Source of the DNA: Desmodus rotundus
Taxonomy: Eukaryota; Chordata; Mammalia; Chiroptera; Phyllostomidae
Length of the DNA stretch: 64,000 nucleotides
Assembly: GCF_022682495.2 (NCBI RefSeq)
Contig: NC_071397.1
Location: 17,246,739 to 17,310,738 of the forward strand
Reading direction: 5' to 3'
The notes below the pieces were generated by a model. It made no database searches. It saw only the letters and a list, made by a program, of their open reading frames with translations, and had not been told where the DNA came from. Below are positions 11,576 to 24,130 of the stretch, piece by piece; positions within the stretch are counted from its first letter, which is position 1; each line of letters starts with the position of its first letter. The position numbers and the translations under genes were made by a program.

Positions 11576-12529
11576 GAGGGCCTGGGGCAGATGAGTTCAG
11601 GTTTAATTAAGGGCTCTCCTAGAGTGCATATCTAGCCTGCGGTTGGTCCAGGGGGGGATTTCCTGTCCCTCCATCTCATTATCTTGTCTAAGCAATTCCA
11701 TAAGCTGAGAGTGTGGGGGGCTGACTCTGGATTTACGTAGGTGGCTCCTTCAGCCTATTGGAGGCATACATTTTGGCAGTAGAGCACAGGGACTGAGATG
11801 GGGCGGGGAGAGAGGAGGAGGGAAGAGGTATGTTGAGCTATTTTTCATTATTTCATATGCCTACAAAATTGCATATATGTGGGTCAAATAGTTGCACAGT
11901 CCGTTAAACCTTGGAAGCGCTTTGCTTTCAGCTGGGGCGATAAAAGCTCAATTTTAAGTCACCCACCACCTCATCTGAACTCTGATGTGTGTATCTGATT
12001 AAAAGATACGGACTAATGAATATTTAATAGATGTGGTTCATTTAGAAAACTTTCAAAGTATAGAGAACTACTACTAATAATTTAAAGCAGGTTTGATTGT
12101 GAAAATATTGGGCAATAATGGATGGCCTAGCACGTTCTCAATGCAACCCCCTGCCCACCCGTCTAATGCTGCTGGCCCCCAAACCACCGTGGTCTCCAGA
12201 GACAGGCTGCTGTCGAGGTGCTTTTGTGACGGAGGCACAATGCCTCCGGGAACCTCTCTGATTTATAACAGATTGCATGCATTGAGCACATGCTAGCAGT
12301 TTTACCTGTATTACTGTCTCTCAAATTTTCTGTCATAGATAATTTCAAACAGACAGAGTTGGACAGAATGGCCTTCCAACCCTTCACACTCCCATCCCCC
12401 AACTTCAACAATTATCAACTCAGGGCCAACTTCTTTATATATACCTTAGCTCCAGGTGGCTTTGATGTAAACTGCAAACATTATATCAGGATTTGTGAGC
12501 ATTTCGGTATGTATTTCTAAAAGATAAGG

Positions 12530-12750
12530 ACTGTTTTAAACTTCACAACAATCCTATCAGTCAGGTACCAAGATATCCTTATCTTATAGGTGACAATAAG
12601 GAGACGCAAGGGTGTTAACATACTTGCCCAAGTGTAAGTTGGGTGATTTGCCCAAGGTCACCCAACTTCTAAGTGGCATGTCAGGATTCAAACTTAAGCT
12701 TGCTATTTCCAGAGCCCACCTGTTAACCCCCATGCTACACGGTTGCGAAA
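12530..12750 (-). mobile_element. MIR SINE remnant with a small internal duplication
   Basis: Antisense MIR: 'cttcacaacaatcctatcag', then 'acttgcccaagtgtaagttg' and a second 'tttgcccaaggtcacccaac', then 'ggattcaaacttaagc'. The 'TTGCCCAAG' block appears twice in about 30 bp. Confidence 0.65.
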
Positions 12751-12759
12751 CAACCATCT

Positions 12760-15700
12760 GCTGTAGGTGATCCTACAGGACGGAAGTGGATCCTGGAGTT
12801 AGAAGGGCACAGTACCAGAAACACGACTGTTGGCTTCTGTGAATTCGAGCACCCGACCCCTGCAGAAATTGAGTCTCTTGAGGGACAGGATATCCGGCTG
12901 GGGAAGGCCTGGACTTGTCATCTCCAAGAACGAAAGGAACAGCCTGAAATAATGGCAGATCCTATCGGGGCAGCAAAACTGATCAAGTGGCACGATTGCG
13001 AGAGTGTTTGAAATTTCGGAGAAACCCACAGTGGAAAGAGCTTGACAGAAAAGATGACAGTCCTTGGGTCATGGCTGCCAAGAGAAGTGAAAGGCTTCTT
13101 TTAAAATGAATTTTCCTTTGGTTTTCTCTCTTGGCAGAAGGAATCCAAGACTTCCCACTGAGTCTTTTCAGTTTGTTTCTAGCACAGCTAATTGTGTTTA
13201 TTTGTCCCCGGGATCACGTGTCTGCCTCTTCTCCCTTGCTTTCTGTGAGGTCTCTTGCCTGCTGTGTCCTCCTGTGACTGCCAAAGATGTTCTCCTCACC
13301 TGGGACCCACTTGGCTGACAACACAGCGTCGATGTCAGGAGGCCAGCTCTGTCTCTCCAAGAGATTTGACCCGGCCTCTGGGGTGCAAGTCCACCTCAAG
13401 GGAGAAGGAGAGAGGTTATATAAGCTGGCTACGAAAGGAACCATGTCGTTTGCCTTGTGTGTACCCACGTGGTCCATCAGTGTTAAGGACAAAGCAGAAA
13501 GCAAGTGAATACTATCAGTTGATCCAGAGAGCTTTGCTAGTTCAAGTTCAAGAAACTGAGTCTCCATTTTTCCTATTAATACAAGCATCGCACTGACTTA
13601 CCTGCTTGTCTTTGGGATCACTGACATTTGCTTGATTCTGAAACCTCTGTCTCTTTTCCTTGCCCCTCCCCCAGGCAGTCCCATTACAGAAGCCACATAC
13701 CTGCTGGAGAACTACCCAGCTCCTTGTTAACCCTCTTGCCCTTGGGAACACTAAAAGGTGGGACTTGCTGAGGTACTTGTCAGGAAGAGCTTCAAAATTC
13801 CCCCTTTGACTCTTCTTTGGGACATGCCGGTGAGGACCTCAGCTGTTGTCCTTTTTCAGAGATTGTATATTTTTAAAAAAATATGTATTGTGAATATTTC
13901 AAAATAGTTTTTTATGATTGATATGACTTCTACTTTTTTTAAAAGTCAAGGGGGAAAACAGTGGATTGCAAGTTGCTTAGCTCGCCTTAGTAGAGTCCGC
14001 TCGGGGATGGCAAATACTTGGCTCTGTGCCTCGGGCCTCTCCTGAGCCTGGTGTCCCTCAAGGGCCTGTGGTAGACATGGTAGGTGCATCACAGCACCTC
14101 TTGGTCTGAGCCTGGAATACCTCTCAATACAGGAGCCCAGGAAGCCCTTACCAACCAGGTTAACATGAGGGCTGAAGCCTATTTGCCGTTTCCTAAGTAA
14201 GTGGTCTGTAAAGCCCTTGACCACCCCAAGACCCCCAGAGCCTTTCATTTGGTCACATTTGGTTGCTAAGAGCTAGGGACCAGCTCTCTCCTCTTTCACC
14301 AAGAATCAGATCAAAAGGAGGGGAAATATTACCACCCAAGAACACTAGACCCTTCTAGAAAGCAGATGACAAGGGGAAATGTGTTAAATGTTGATGGTTT
14401 TTGGAGGTCGTGACTCTCCCTTTTCAACCCACAGGAAGGCTGAAGATTGGTTGGTTCGTCAGTAAGACTAATTGAATTCATTCTTTTTGTGGGAGAAATG
14501 GAGTGCTTAATGCTTAAGAGGAATGTAAAGGGAATGGAAGCCCAGAGCCTGTCCTAAGGAGTTCCTAATCTAGTATAGCAGTTGCATTAAGCTCAATTTA
14601 GATTCAGTGTAGTTTAAGTCACTCTCAAATGACTAAACAGTTCTCTTTACTTTGAAAGAAATTTGGAGGGTATTAAGATAATGCCTTTGAAGCAATAGGA
14701 TTTCCTGGACAGAAGGTGTTTTGAGTACTCCTGACCACACGTTATAGACAGTGCACCAGGCTGTAGGAATGCCTTGGGCCAGTCTCTAGTCATCAGAATC
14801 CCTACCTTCTGCTAAACTGCACTGGCAGAAGCCTTCTGGGCCGATCCTGGCGGCTGTCCCCAGGGAGAGTGACAGAGGAAGCCAGGCTGCTGTCTGGGTG
14901 GTTAGGATCAGGCTGTGTGTGCGCAAGTATGGTTTCTCTTGTTTTAATCGACAGAACATGCTTTTACCAGAAAAAAAAAATTTTTTTTTAAATGCTCTGA
15001 TTTACCAGCAAGGACTGGCAGAGGATATTTTCCATTTCAGAAGTCTCAGCTGACTGTTGGGGGTGGAGAGGGAAAGACAAGGGGAACCATACAGGCCAAA
15101 CAAGCATTAGATTGGCCAAGTATTTTTAAGGTATTTTTTTTAAAAAAAATCAGGTTAGCTTTAGAGCCACCCTTCCATTTCATTGTGTACTTTTATTCAG
15201 CAATGCTTATCTAAAAATCATATGTAGCCAAACTCACTTCTGGATTAATATTCTTTACTCTCTTCATCTTTTTGGATGTAATGTGAAAAGAAAGAAAAGG
15301 AAAAACATCGTGTGCTGTTGTTATTTTGGAATAACAAGTAGTCCGAAGTAGCCGAATTCTCTGAAGGGGATGAATGGCTGGTGAGGCTGAAAGAGTGAGT
15401 TGGGGAATAATCGCGCCCTTCAATAGATACTGCAGTCCTTTGTCCAAGGGAGTGCCGGGGTGTTGGAAATGAAACTGTAAGTACTGGTCTTGAATTCTCT
15501 GGTAACAATAAGTGCTTGTCTCTTCCCAAGACCATATGATCTGTGGAACTTGCCAGAATAGCTTCTGGCTGGTACTGTATCTTTTGTTTTCTAAAGATAC
15601 CCTGGGGACTTTAAAATATGCATCCTTTGGGGTTAAAATCATCTTATTGAAAAGCATCTTATTTGAATGTCAGCTTCATGGTGAACTTATGTAATGTTGG

Positions 15701-16390
15701 CTTTTACGTGCTAACTAAGCTTCAAACTTGGAAGCAATGCTTTCTGGACTGCAGTCATCTTGTCTTAGGCTTGTAATTACTTTCTCTTTTTTTTTCAACT
15801 TTAATTCAAAAATCTTAAGTTGTTGGCTTTTATTATTCTCAGTTTACAGATGGTACTGCTGGTGCCAGAAGGATTGTGGTTTATTTTTAAGATGTGATTC
15901 ATTTAATTTGATGAGAGTAGGATTTGGGCCTTATGCCTTCTAGCTTGCTTTGCCTCCGAGATCAATACAACTTCAAAGAAGAAAGTTGTCCGTTTTTAAA
16001 TGGAGTTTATAATGGATGTGTCTTATTAATTACAGTGTATCTACTACAATATAGCTTTGATTCATCAAAGACTTCAATTAAGCTAATTTTTATTGACATA
16101 ATCCACTTTGGAAAAAAAACACATCAAATCACAGAAAAAGAAAGTCCTACTAGAACTTTTGTTTAAGAGAAACTTCACGGCAGGACTCCAGGCTCACAGT
16201 AGGACTTCAGTCTTCTTGACCTCCGTTATCCAAGCTGCATGATGACCACCGATGTCCAGAAGGAGATGGAGGACAAGGACATTTCTCAATTATCAAAAGT
16301 ATTTTCACTTACACATTTAGTAAAGTAAACAAATACATTTGAGAATGAGTTTCGATAAGTGAGGCTGAAACAGCATTTCCTGAATAGCGT
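12760..16390. other. PAQR8 intron 1, no gene or assigned repeat
   Basis: Intronic DNA with scattered open frames but no recognised protein. Two A/T palindromes lie at 14971-14989 and about 15134-15149. Confidence 0.35.
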
Positions 16391-16394
16391 AGTA

Positions 16395-16520
16395 ATTCAG
16401 GGCATTGCCTTTGGAGCAAGACTTCCTGTGTATAGATTCTGGCTCCACCACTTCCTGTCTGGCTGACTTTGGGCAAGGGACTTAAGCTGTTTCCTCATCT
16501 GTGCTCTGTGGGGGAGGAAG
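16395..16520 (+). mobile_element. MIR SINE remnant
   Basis: 'ggctccaccacttcctgtct' and 'gactttgggcaagggactta' then 'ctgtttcctcatctgtg' is MIR core sequence in sense orientation. Confidence 0.7.
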
Positions 16521-16653
16521 AAATCTTCCCCTACTCTTCTAGCCTTTTCAGCTGGTACAATAATTAAATCAACCTGAGACAGATTAACAAGAGAAAATAA
16601 TCAACTTTAATTACATATGTATGTATGGGAACCCCATGTACGTAAGAAGTTCA

Positions 16654-17272
16654 TGCAGCATTGTTTACAATAGCCAAGATATGGAATCAACCCAAGTTCC
16701 CATCAGTAGACAAGTGGATAAAAAATCTGTGGCACATATAATCAATGGAATATTACTCGGCCATGAAAAAGAATGAACTTTTACCATTAGAGACAGCATA
16801 GAGGGACCTAGAGGGTATTATACTAAGTGAAAAAGTCAGAGAAAAGCAAGTACCATATGATTTCACTTACATGTGGAATCAAATGAACAAAATTAATACA
16901 TAAAACAGAAATAGAAACAGACACAGACTCATGCATACAGAGAACAGACTGATGGTTGCCACAGGGAAGAGGGATTGGATAACTGGGTGAAAAAGGTGAA
17001 GGGATTGAGAAGTACAGGTTGGAAGTTACAAAATAGTCATGGGGATATAAAGTACGGTGTAGGAAATATAGTCAGTAACATTGCAATAACTATGCGTGGT
17101 CCACGTGGGTACTGGGAATACCAGGGGGCGCATCTTATAAAGTATGTAATTGCCTAACCACCACGCTGCACACCTGAAACTGATGCAAAGTAACATTGAA
17201 CGTAAACAGTATTTGGAAAACATTTTTTAAAATTTAAAAACAAAGTCGCAACCTCAATGGTCTATATAAAAA
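16654..17272 (+). mobile_element. 5'-truncated L1, 3' end
   Basis: Matches the end of L1 ORF2 and the L1 3' UTR: 'gtttacaatagccaagatat', 'ggaatattactcggccatga', 'accatatgatttcacttaca'. It is flanked by a 10-bp target copy AAGAAGTTCA at 16644-16653 and 17273-17282 and ends in an A-rich tail, so the insertion boundaries are clear. A CTCF-like core lies inside at 17118-17131. Confidence 0.85.
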
Positions 17273-17624
17273 AAGAAGTTCAGAGACAGAAAGGTAACAA
17301 TGAGCTATATGTGACCTGCCGAGAATGTGATAAGGTGCCCTAGGGCTTCAGAGGGGTGGGAGGTACTTTCAGAACAGTAAGAAGAGCAGATGCTCAGTAA
17401 TTAGGTATTTGCCCTGCCCTATAGTGAGGTCATAAAAACTTACCTCTTGTAATAATTCTTATGGTGGATAATGCTCCTAATTTAAATTCTTTAAGGGAGA
17501 GATAAAAGTGTCTCATGACCCCGAAGGGTCTTGATTTCCTTTAGCTCAAAATATCCACATGCAAAGTAGCACATCCTGGGGAGGCCTGGTCTGAACACCT
17601 GCCTATTCTGAATGCCCGCAGCTC

Positions 17625-17735
17625 CAGTTCATAGCGTTGTGAGGAATGAATTATTTAGTAACGTGCAAAGAACTTAGAACTGTGCCTAGCATACAGTGAG
17701 TGCTCAGTATAAGTGAGTCATTACAGTTCTATTGG
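17625..17735 (+). mobile_element. MIR 3' fragment
   Basis: 'gaacttagaactgtgcctag' then 'catacagtgagtgctcagta' is the MIR 3' part. Confidence 0.6.
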
Positions 17736-18239
17736 CGACTAGATAAAGAGGAGTACCAGGTTAAGATGAAAGATAAATGTGTCTCCGGCTTCTGACTCAA
17801 GCGCCTGGGTGCTAACATTTACTGAGATAGGAACAGGTTGCACAGGACAGAAGCAGGCTCACTGGGGGAAGCTCAGGTCTCTTTTGGTTGTGTTCCCATG
17901 GGCATTGGGCATCCCCTATATTAGAGAATCACTAAGTTTTCTGTGTACTGCAGATTCTCTTCTCTCCTTGGTCCTCTTGTGCGCTTTCCAAAAAACCTAA
18001 ATTTCACATGCTAGAGAATTTCCATCTGAATAATATTGAATGTAATAATGGCACATGGTAGACCCTCATCAAATATTTCTTAAGGGATGATTGCTTTCAT
18101 AAGGTCCTAAGCAGTCTGGGTAAAGACAGCGCACCCACAAGAGTGTGCGCACACACACACACTCGCTCCAAGCCAGACTGAGGTTCTGACACAGAAGCGG
18201 GAAGGTAAAGGCCAGTGTACTTTAAGTGTGTCTTTCTTT

Positions 18240-18425
18240 CACAAATTCATTTATTCACTCTTACCATGAATATTTACTGAGCACTTACTATATGCCAAGT
18301 ACTGTGCTAGGGGCGGGAGATATATGAATGAACAAAGTGGACAAAGATTCATCTGCTAACATGGCTTATGTTCTGGACCAGCAGCAGTGCTGGGGAGGAG
18401 AGATAATAAACATAGTAAATAAAAG
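18240..18425 (-). mobile_element. L2 LINE, antisense (left part, split by L1)
   Basis: 'aattcatttattcactctta', 'tgagcacttactatatgcca' and 'gatatatgaatgaacaaagt' is the antisense L2 3' end. It seems to continue at 19141 beyond an L1. Confidence 0.7.
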
Positions 18426-19140
18426 TGATACATTAACATCACACCCATTAGGATGGCTACAGTGAAAAAAACAGGTAGCAACAAGTATTGACAAGGGTAC
18501 AGAGAAATTAGAACTCCTGGGCACCGTTGGTAAGAATGTGACATGGTGCAGCCACAATGGAAAACAGTATGGCAGGTACTCAAAAATTAAAAAACAGAAT
18601 GACCAATGATGTAGAAATTCCACTTCTGAGTATATACCCATAAGAATTGAAAGCAGGGTCTTAAAGAGATACTTGAACACCTATGTTCACGGCAGCAGTA
18701 TTCGCAATGGCCGAACGGTGGAAACAACCGAAGTGCCCATCGCCAGGTGAGTCAGTGAACAGAATACAGCAGATACATACAATGTAATATTACTCAGTTT
18801 TAAAAAGTAAGAAATTCTGACACATGCTTCAACGCGGATGAAACTGGTGGACATTATGCTAAGTGAAATAAGCCAGTCACCAGAAGACAAACGCTGTCTG
18901 GTCGATTCTACTATAGGATGTATCTAGAGTCACAGAGAGAGAAAGCAGAAGGGTGTCTCCCAGGCGCCAGGGGAAGGGGAGGAGGCGGAGTTGTCTGAGA
19001 GGAGTAGAGTTTGGGTTTGGGAGGATGGGCGTTCTGGAGACTGCTGGTTGCTGGCAGCGTGGATGGATTTAACACAACTGAACTCCACACGCAAAGCGGG
19101 CTCAGGTGGGAAGTTTTGTTAGGTGCATTTTACCACAACT
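18426..19140 (+). mobile_element. Old L1 3' end nested in L2
   Basis: Late ORF2 to 3' UTR: 'cccattaggatggctacagt', 'gtgcagccacaatggaaaac', 'gaagtgcccatcgccaggtg', 'taagtgaaataagccagtca'. Clearly more diverged than the L1 copies at 46.5 and 53 kb. Confidence 0.75.
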
Positions 19141-19310
19141 TTTTTTAGGGTATGAGAAAAATAAGTCAAAAGGTAAAAAAGTACTACAGAAGACAAAGAA
19201 AAATAGCAGAGTAAGGGGATTCTACAGGGATGGGGAGGGCGCAAATGCATTGTTAGATCAGTAGGGCTGCTGAGAAGGTGGGATTTGAGCAAGGACTGGA
19301 AGGCGTTGTT
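19141..19310 (-). mobile_element. L2 LINE, antisense (right part)
   Basis: 'gagaaggtgggatttgagca' and 'aggactggaaggcg' continue the antisense L2 interrupted at 18425. Confidence 0.55.
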
Positions 19311-20955
19311 TATCGCTTGGCTGCCGCTATAATCGGTGTCTGAATCTTCCCCGGGCCCACCAGTGGTGGGAGGCAGTGCCGAGGCAATGGTCGCGTGGTG
19401 TATCTCTTTAAAGTTTACTCTGGTGTGCGGCCGATGCAGAAACCGTGGCCGTGGGCATCTCAACCCGACTGGAAAAACAATCGGGGCCCTCAGGTAGCGC
19501 TTGCACAGATTATAATCAGATGTCATCTGAGACTTGAGGTTATGTTACAGTAAAGAGAAATGGTTGTTTTCGTACTTGGCCCTTTCTAAAATGAAACTCT
19601 AACGCAGAAACGACAGTCAGGAGTTTGACTTTGTAGTTAATCCTGAGTTTGCATATTGTTGCTTAAGCCCTTTCCAATATGAGTTTTAAACTCCTTCAGA
19701 CTAGGATTTTCAAGGCTTCAGCTGACCTTTCTGTCAACCCCTAACTAGAGAGGGCAGCTCAGGGCTACTTATTTCAGTTATTCTCCATCTGGAGGGTCAT
19801 ATGGCATGGGATGTGAGCTGCTTGTAAAAATCCTGTGACCTGGACATGTTTTATTACTAACGTAGGAGGCCGAGATAAACAGACCTCAGCTTGCTGTGGC
19901 TTAAGCCAATACACTGTGTTCGTGCAGAAACTGAAAGACAGTTGCAATACTGGATTCTTGAACTATTTTTCCACATTTAATTTTCTAACCTTTTTCCTAT
20001 CTAGTAAGAAAAAAGTATAATGAGCATGAATCCCTACTTTGGAATCAGGGAGAAATCTCTCGCCATGCCCTCCCCCCACCCCCTCCCCACTGAACCTGGA
20101 GGAGAGATGAACAGCTACGGGTAGACAGGCACCTTTGCCCCTCCACAAGCCTGCCCCTGGCCAAGGATTCTGAAGCTACGCAACAGCCATTCAACACACA
20201 CATGAATGTTTGTGACTCTCTCCCCAGGCTCAAGTTGTATAATAATTGCTAAGGTCACAGGACGAGGTGGAGGGAGGAGGAACGGATTTCCTCTTTAAGT
20301 CTTGTCTACACTGATGGCAGTAAACACTGGTTGACTAAGAAAAGCACAGCACCAAACTTGAAAATGACTCTTCCCCCCCTCCCCCCGTTTTTTTGGTAAC
20401 ATTCTAATCTGCCCAATATTTGATTTCTTTTAATTCTGAAAAAAAATCTTTAAAATTTTTGGTATCGATGTAATATTTTGGGTGCTTTGACAACAAGGAA
20501 AGGAAGAAGAATATTTTCTTCGATCTTTATGTATAAGCAACTGCTTACAGTCATTCGGCCCCAGGCGGCCATCAAGCTGAGAGAGTCCCTGGGCCTCCAG
20601 TGTCTCCCAACACAGCGCCGATGATAGAGGCAGCCTTCTCCTCGGACATTCCCTGAGGGCAAATGTATGTGCCAGGCTGTCAGTGGGGAGGAGAGGGGAT
20701 TTAATGTTATACACTACTTGCTCATAAGAAATGTATGGCCTGCTAGGGACATATGAAAAGTACCAAAACACAACTACAGGACAAAGTTACGTGTAACAGC
20801 ATCGATTAAGTGATGCGAACTGAAGTTTGCAGGAGAATGGACAGAGGCTATCGTTCTGACTGGGTGAATGAGGATGCGTGGCGGAGTGGCCATCTGAGAG
20901 GTGCCATCAGGGGCGGATGAAGTTTTCTGAGGGAGAGATGCGGGGAGGGAACAGC
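19311..20955. other. PAQR8 intron 1, no feature seen
   Basis: No gene recognised. C-rich tracts at about 20070 and 20372-20388 are the only obvious low-complexity pieces. Confidence 0.35.
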
Positions 20956-20959
20956 CTCC

Positions 20960-21860
20960 CGGGCCAAGACATGCAGAGGAATCCCTCTCCAGGCACGTGC
21001 CCAAGAATACTTGTACAAACCACAGCGCAGCCTTGCTTGTCACAGCAACTAACTGGAAGCAGCCCGCCTGTCCATCCACAGGAGGATAAACAGATCAGTC
21101 GTGGCATTTGGAAAATATTCAGCAGAGACAATGAATCAAGTACAGAATCATGTCACACTTAATGTGGAAAAACACAAAACATGTATTAAAGATAGAAGGC
21201 TGCAGAATGTCAGATAAATTTTGTATAATGGTTAAAAAGATAAAACGGTATGTGTTTATGGATACAGAGTTTCATGATTTTACTATAGCGTTGCATGCAG
21301 TTATATAATTCTAAGAGTGCCATACTGTGTTCATGTGAACACACTGGTGAGGATGAAAAGCACCAGATTCAGTGTGCAGTGATGGCTGCTGGGGAGGAAG
21401 GGAAGGGAGTGGGTGGCCAGGCCTCAGTCGTATCTCTTATAGACATAGATACGTGTACACACACACACACACACACGTTCACTTATGTCTGTACACATTC
21501 ATATATGTTTAATCTGACATAAATATGATATGTTAATAGTTGGCCAAACGGCCCTGACTAGTGTGGCTCAGTTGGTTGGTCATCATCCTGCAAAGCAAAA
21601 GGTCACTGGTGTGATTCCCAGTCAGGGCACGTGCCTGGGTTGCAGGTTCGGTCCCTAGTCAGAGCACATAGGAGAGGCAACCAATTGGTGTTTCTCTCTC
21701 ACATCAATGTTTCTCTCCCTCTCTTTCTCCCTCCCTTCTTCTCTCTCTAAAAGTAATAAAATCTTTAAAAAAAAAAAGAGTTGGCAAACCATTGTTTGTT
21801 GTATTATCCTCGATACTTTTCTGTGTACTTGAAATATTTCATAATTTCAAAATGAAAGTG
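20960..21860 (+). mobile_element. Old L1 3' fragment split by a VES SINE
   Basis: Left part has 'acagcaactaactggaagca' and 'ggataaacagatcagtcgtg'; right part, after the SINE, has 'cttgaaatatttcataattt'. Together they look like an ancient L1 3' region. A short (AC)n lies at about 21459-21477. Confidence 0.5.
21551..21778 (+). mobile_element. VES SINE (bat tRNA-derived)
   Basis: Begins GCCCTGACTAGTGTGGCTCAG, with an A-box-like tggctcagttgg and B-box-like 'ggtgtgattcccag', then 'cagtcagggcacgtgcctgg', 'gagaggcaacc', a CT-rich run and a poly-A tail. Target copies AGTTGGCCAAAC (21539-21550) and AGTTGGCAAAC (21779-21789) bracket it. VES is a bat SINE and the main taxonomic evidence here. It sits within an old L1. 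Confidence 0.92.
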
Positions 21861-22289
21861 GAAGTCACAGGGCATGTTTAGGAGTAAGGAAGGGGTAGAT
21901 CAGTGGTTTTCAAACTTTAACATGGCCCTTGCTAAGAAATAGATTTTATTTTAGGAACCAGGAGATTCACACCAGTACTTTAATATGTGGGATGTGCCCT
22001 GACATGTTCTTTTGTATGTACTCTGTTTTGTTCTGCATGAAGTCAGGCTGTGGGTGATGTTTGAAGCTGCCCATTGGGACCAGGGCACGGAAGGCTTAGC
22101 TGCCAGCTCCAGGACCTGGCAGCTTTGGGATGTACCATTATGAGACCTGAACTTTAGCCCAATCAAATAAGATGGAACAGGGGCCAGACACTGGAGGATG
22201 CAGGACAGTTAGAAGGGTAGTTATCACCAGGCTATATATGGGACAGTGCACAGGCCTTCAGGGGAAGTGAAAAGAAGGAATAGGTCTGG

Positions 22290-22500
22290 GATATGCTGCA
22301 ATTTTTTTAAAAAAGGATTTGATGTCTGGGATTTGAGAGAAGGAGGAAGAGAAGGAGAAATTGTACTTTGTTTTCAAGGCGTGGTGACTGGGAGATTGGT
22401 CACACCAAGAAGTAGAACTGGGTGCAGAGGAGAAATTTGTCTTTATTCCCACAACGCTGAAGGTGCTGATGGGACACCCAGATGAGTAAGGCGAGGTCTC
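22290..22500 (-). mobile_element. L2 LINE fragment, antisense
   Basis: Purine-rich, with 'gtgctgatgggacacccaga' matching the antisense L2 order. The purine-rich character continues to about 22960. Confidence 0.45.
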
Positions 22501-22960
22501 GGATGATGTTAAAAGGCATGAATTCATAATGGTCTCCTCATGTTTTAGGATGTTCTGTAATAGTACACAGTACCTGGTGAGGAAGAAAGAGAAGTTAGGT
22601 GTGAGCAAGGCGGGACTGGGCAGGTAGGCCCAGCAGAGGGTGGAGGGTGAGGAGTACTGGCCAGGGCAGATGGGACGTGGCTGGCTCTGGGCCCGCCCAG
22701 TGTGTGGGGGTGGCAGTGGGGCCAGATGAGGAAGGTGGACTGAGAGAGAAGGAGGACTGGAGGTCATGAGAAGCCCAGAGTGTGTTAGCCCATAGTGTGT
22801 GAGGAAACAGTACAGGTGGGAGTTGGGAGTGCTGTGATTGTGAAGGAGGAGCTTCCGGTCTGAGATCTGGGAGTCAGAGTAATCCCGAGTGGTGAGTAAT
22901 CACTACGGCATAGAGTCTGCAGGCAGGGTGGGTGGTTGTGACAATGGAGGTGAGGGCTGG

Positions 22961-24015
22961 AGCCGTGTGCCAGGTCACAGTTATGGGCTAACTAATGATA
23001 GTCAGCCAGATCAGCTACTGATGATCAGCTAATCACTACACCTGGCAGAAAAGGCCACACTGGAAGCAGAGGGAGGCCTTCAGGGGCACCCTCAGGAGAG
23101 CCCCTACAGAATGACATGGGAGCGATAGCTTACAGCAAACCATGATTCCTAGTCTATCATCAGCTCAGAGGCAGACAGACACTACTTCTCGTCTTTCTCT
23201 TTCTTTTCCATTCAGTTTGATGGACTTTCTTTTTCTGAGACACAGGGGGCTGGGCTCTTGGAGCACAGAAGTCAGAAGCAGAGAGGTCTGTGCATACTTT
23301 ATGGCTGATTTGGGTTAGGGCTTGAATAGGTCGCTTAAATTCCCCGTGCTTCAGTTCACAATCAAGTAACGCAAACTGAAAACTTTTTTTAAAAGTCTTG
23401 TAAAAGAAGAAGCACGTATAGCCAGTTACAACATAATGCTAGGGAATGCATTGGATGCGCTTAATGCAACAGGATGTTTCATTCTGCTAAAGGCTGTTGC
23501 TAAACTTCACAGAAGAGATTTTATCTGAGCCTGAATGCGAGAGAGAAGCAGGCTTTGCCAGGCATAGAGGAGTACAGTTAACATTGGCAATGCGATGTGT
23601 GTGCCTTGTTCAGAGAACCGGGACAGCCTATTCTGCCGTCTTCTGTGCAACAAGAATAAAAAAACTAGGTCTCCTGACTCCTGCTTCAATGTTATTTTCC
23701 TTTTTTTTTTTTTTTTGCCTGCCTGGCCTCTCTATTTCCTGCATCTCTGCTGAGGCGTTCTTCAGCACAAAAGTAGCAATGACAGAGGGAGATAGAACCA
23801 AAGTGAGCTGGTGATTGGAAATCAGTTAGCAACTTACACACTGTGAAGGATGCCTCCTACCAGGCAGGTGAACCGCACGCGGATAAACAACATCCAACTC
23901 AAATGTTGCTGCCTTTTGAGAAATGCCTCACATTTTCATCAGCTCAGATCTACCCAGTTTTACCTTTAGAAGCAAAGAGGGCCAAAGGAGAGTTTTATTT
24001 CACTTGTGTTTGAAC
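22961..24015. other. PAQR8 intron 1, no feature seen
   Basis: No gene or assigned repeat except a poly-T run at 23700-23716. Confidence 0.35.
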
Positions 24016-24019
24016 AGCT

Positions 24020-24130
24020 ATCTATTGACACATTCTGGGGCACCTGTACTCTGATAGGTGCTGATAGGAGAAACAGAGAATGGTTGAGTCAGTGGTCCTG
24101 TCTCAAGGAGCTTGCAACCCAGAACGTAGG
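24020..24130 (-). mobile_element. L2 LINE fragment, antisense
   Basis: 'ctatctattgacacattctg' through 'tgtctcaaggagcttgcaac' follows the antisense L2 3' end. Confidence 0.45.

Noticed and set aside
15211..15657. 148-codon minus-strand open frame
   Set aside because: No homology recognised, no splice or promoter context, normal intronic composition.
21551..21620. Possible tRNA gene
   Set aside because: The tRNA-like A and B boxes belong to the head of a VES SINE, with target duplications and a poly-A tail. No cloverleaf is maintained.
22258..22767. 169-codon minus-strand open frame
   Set aside because: It reads the complement of a purine-rich L2-derived stretch. Serine/proline-rich and without domains.
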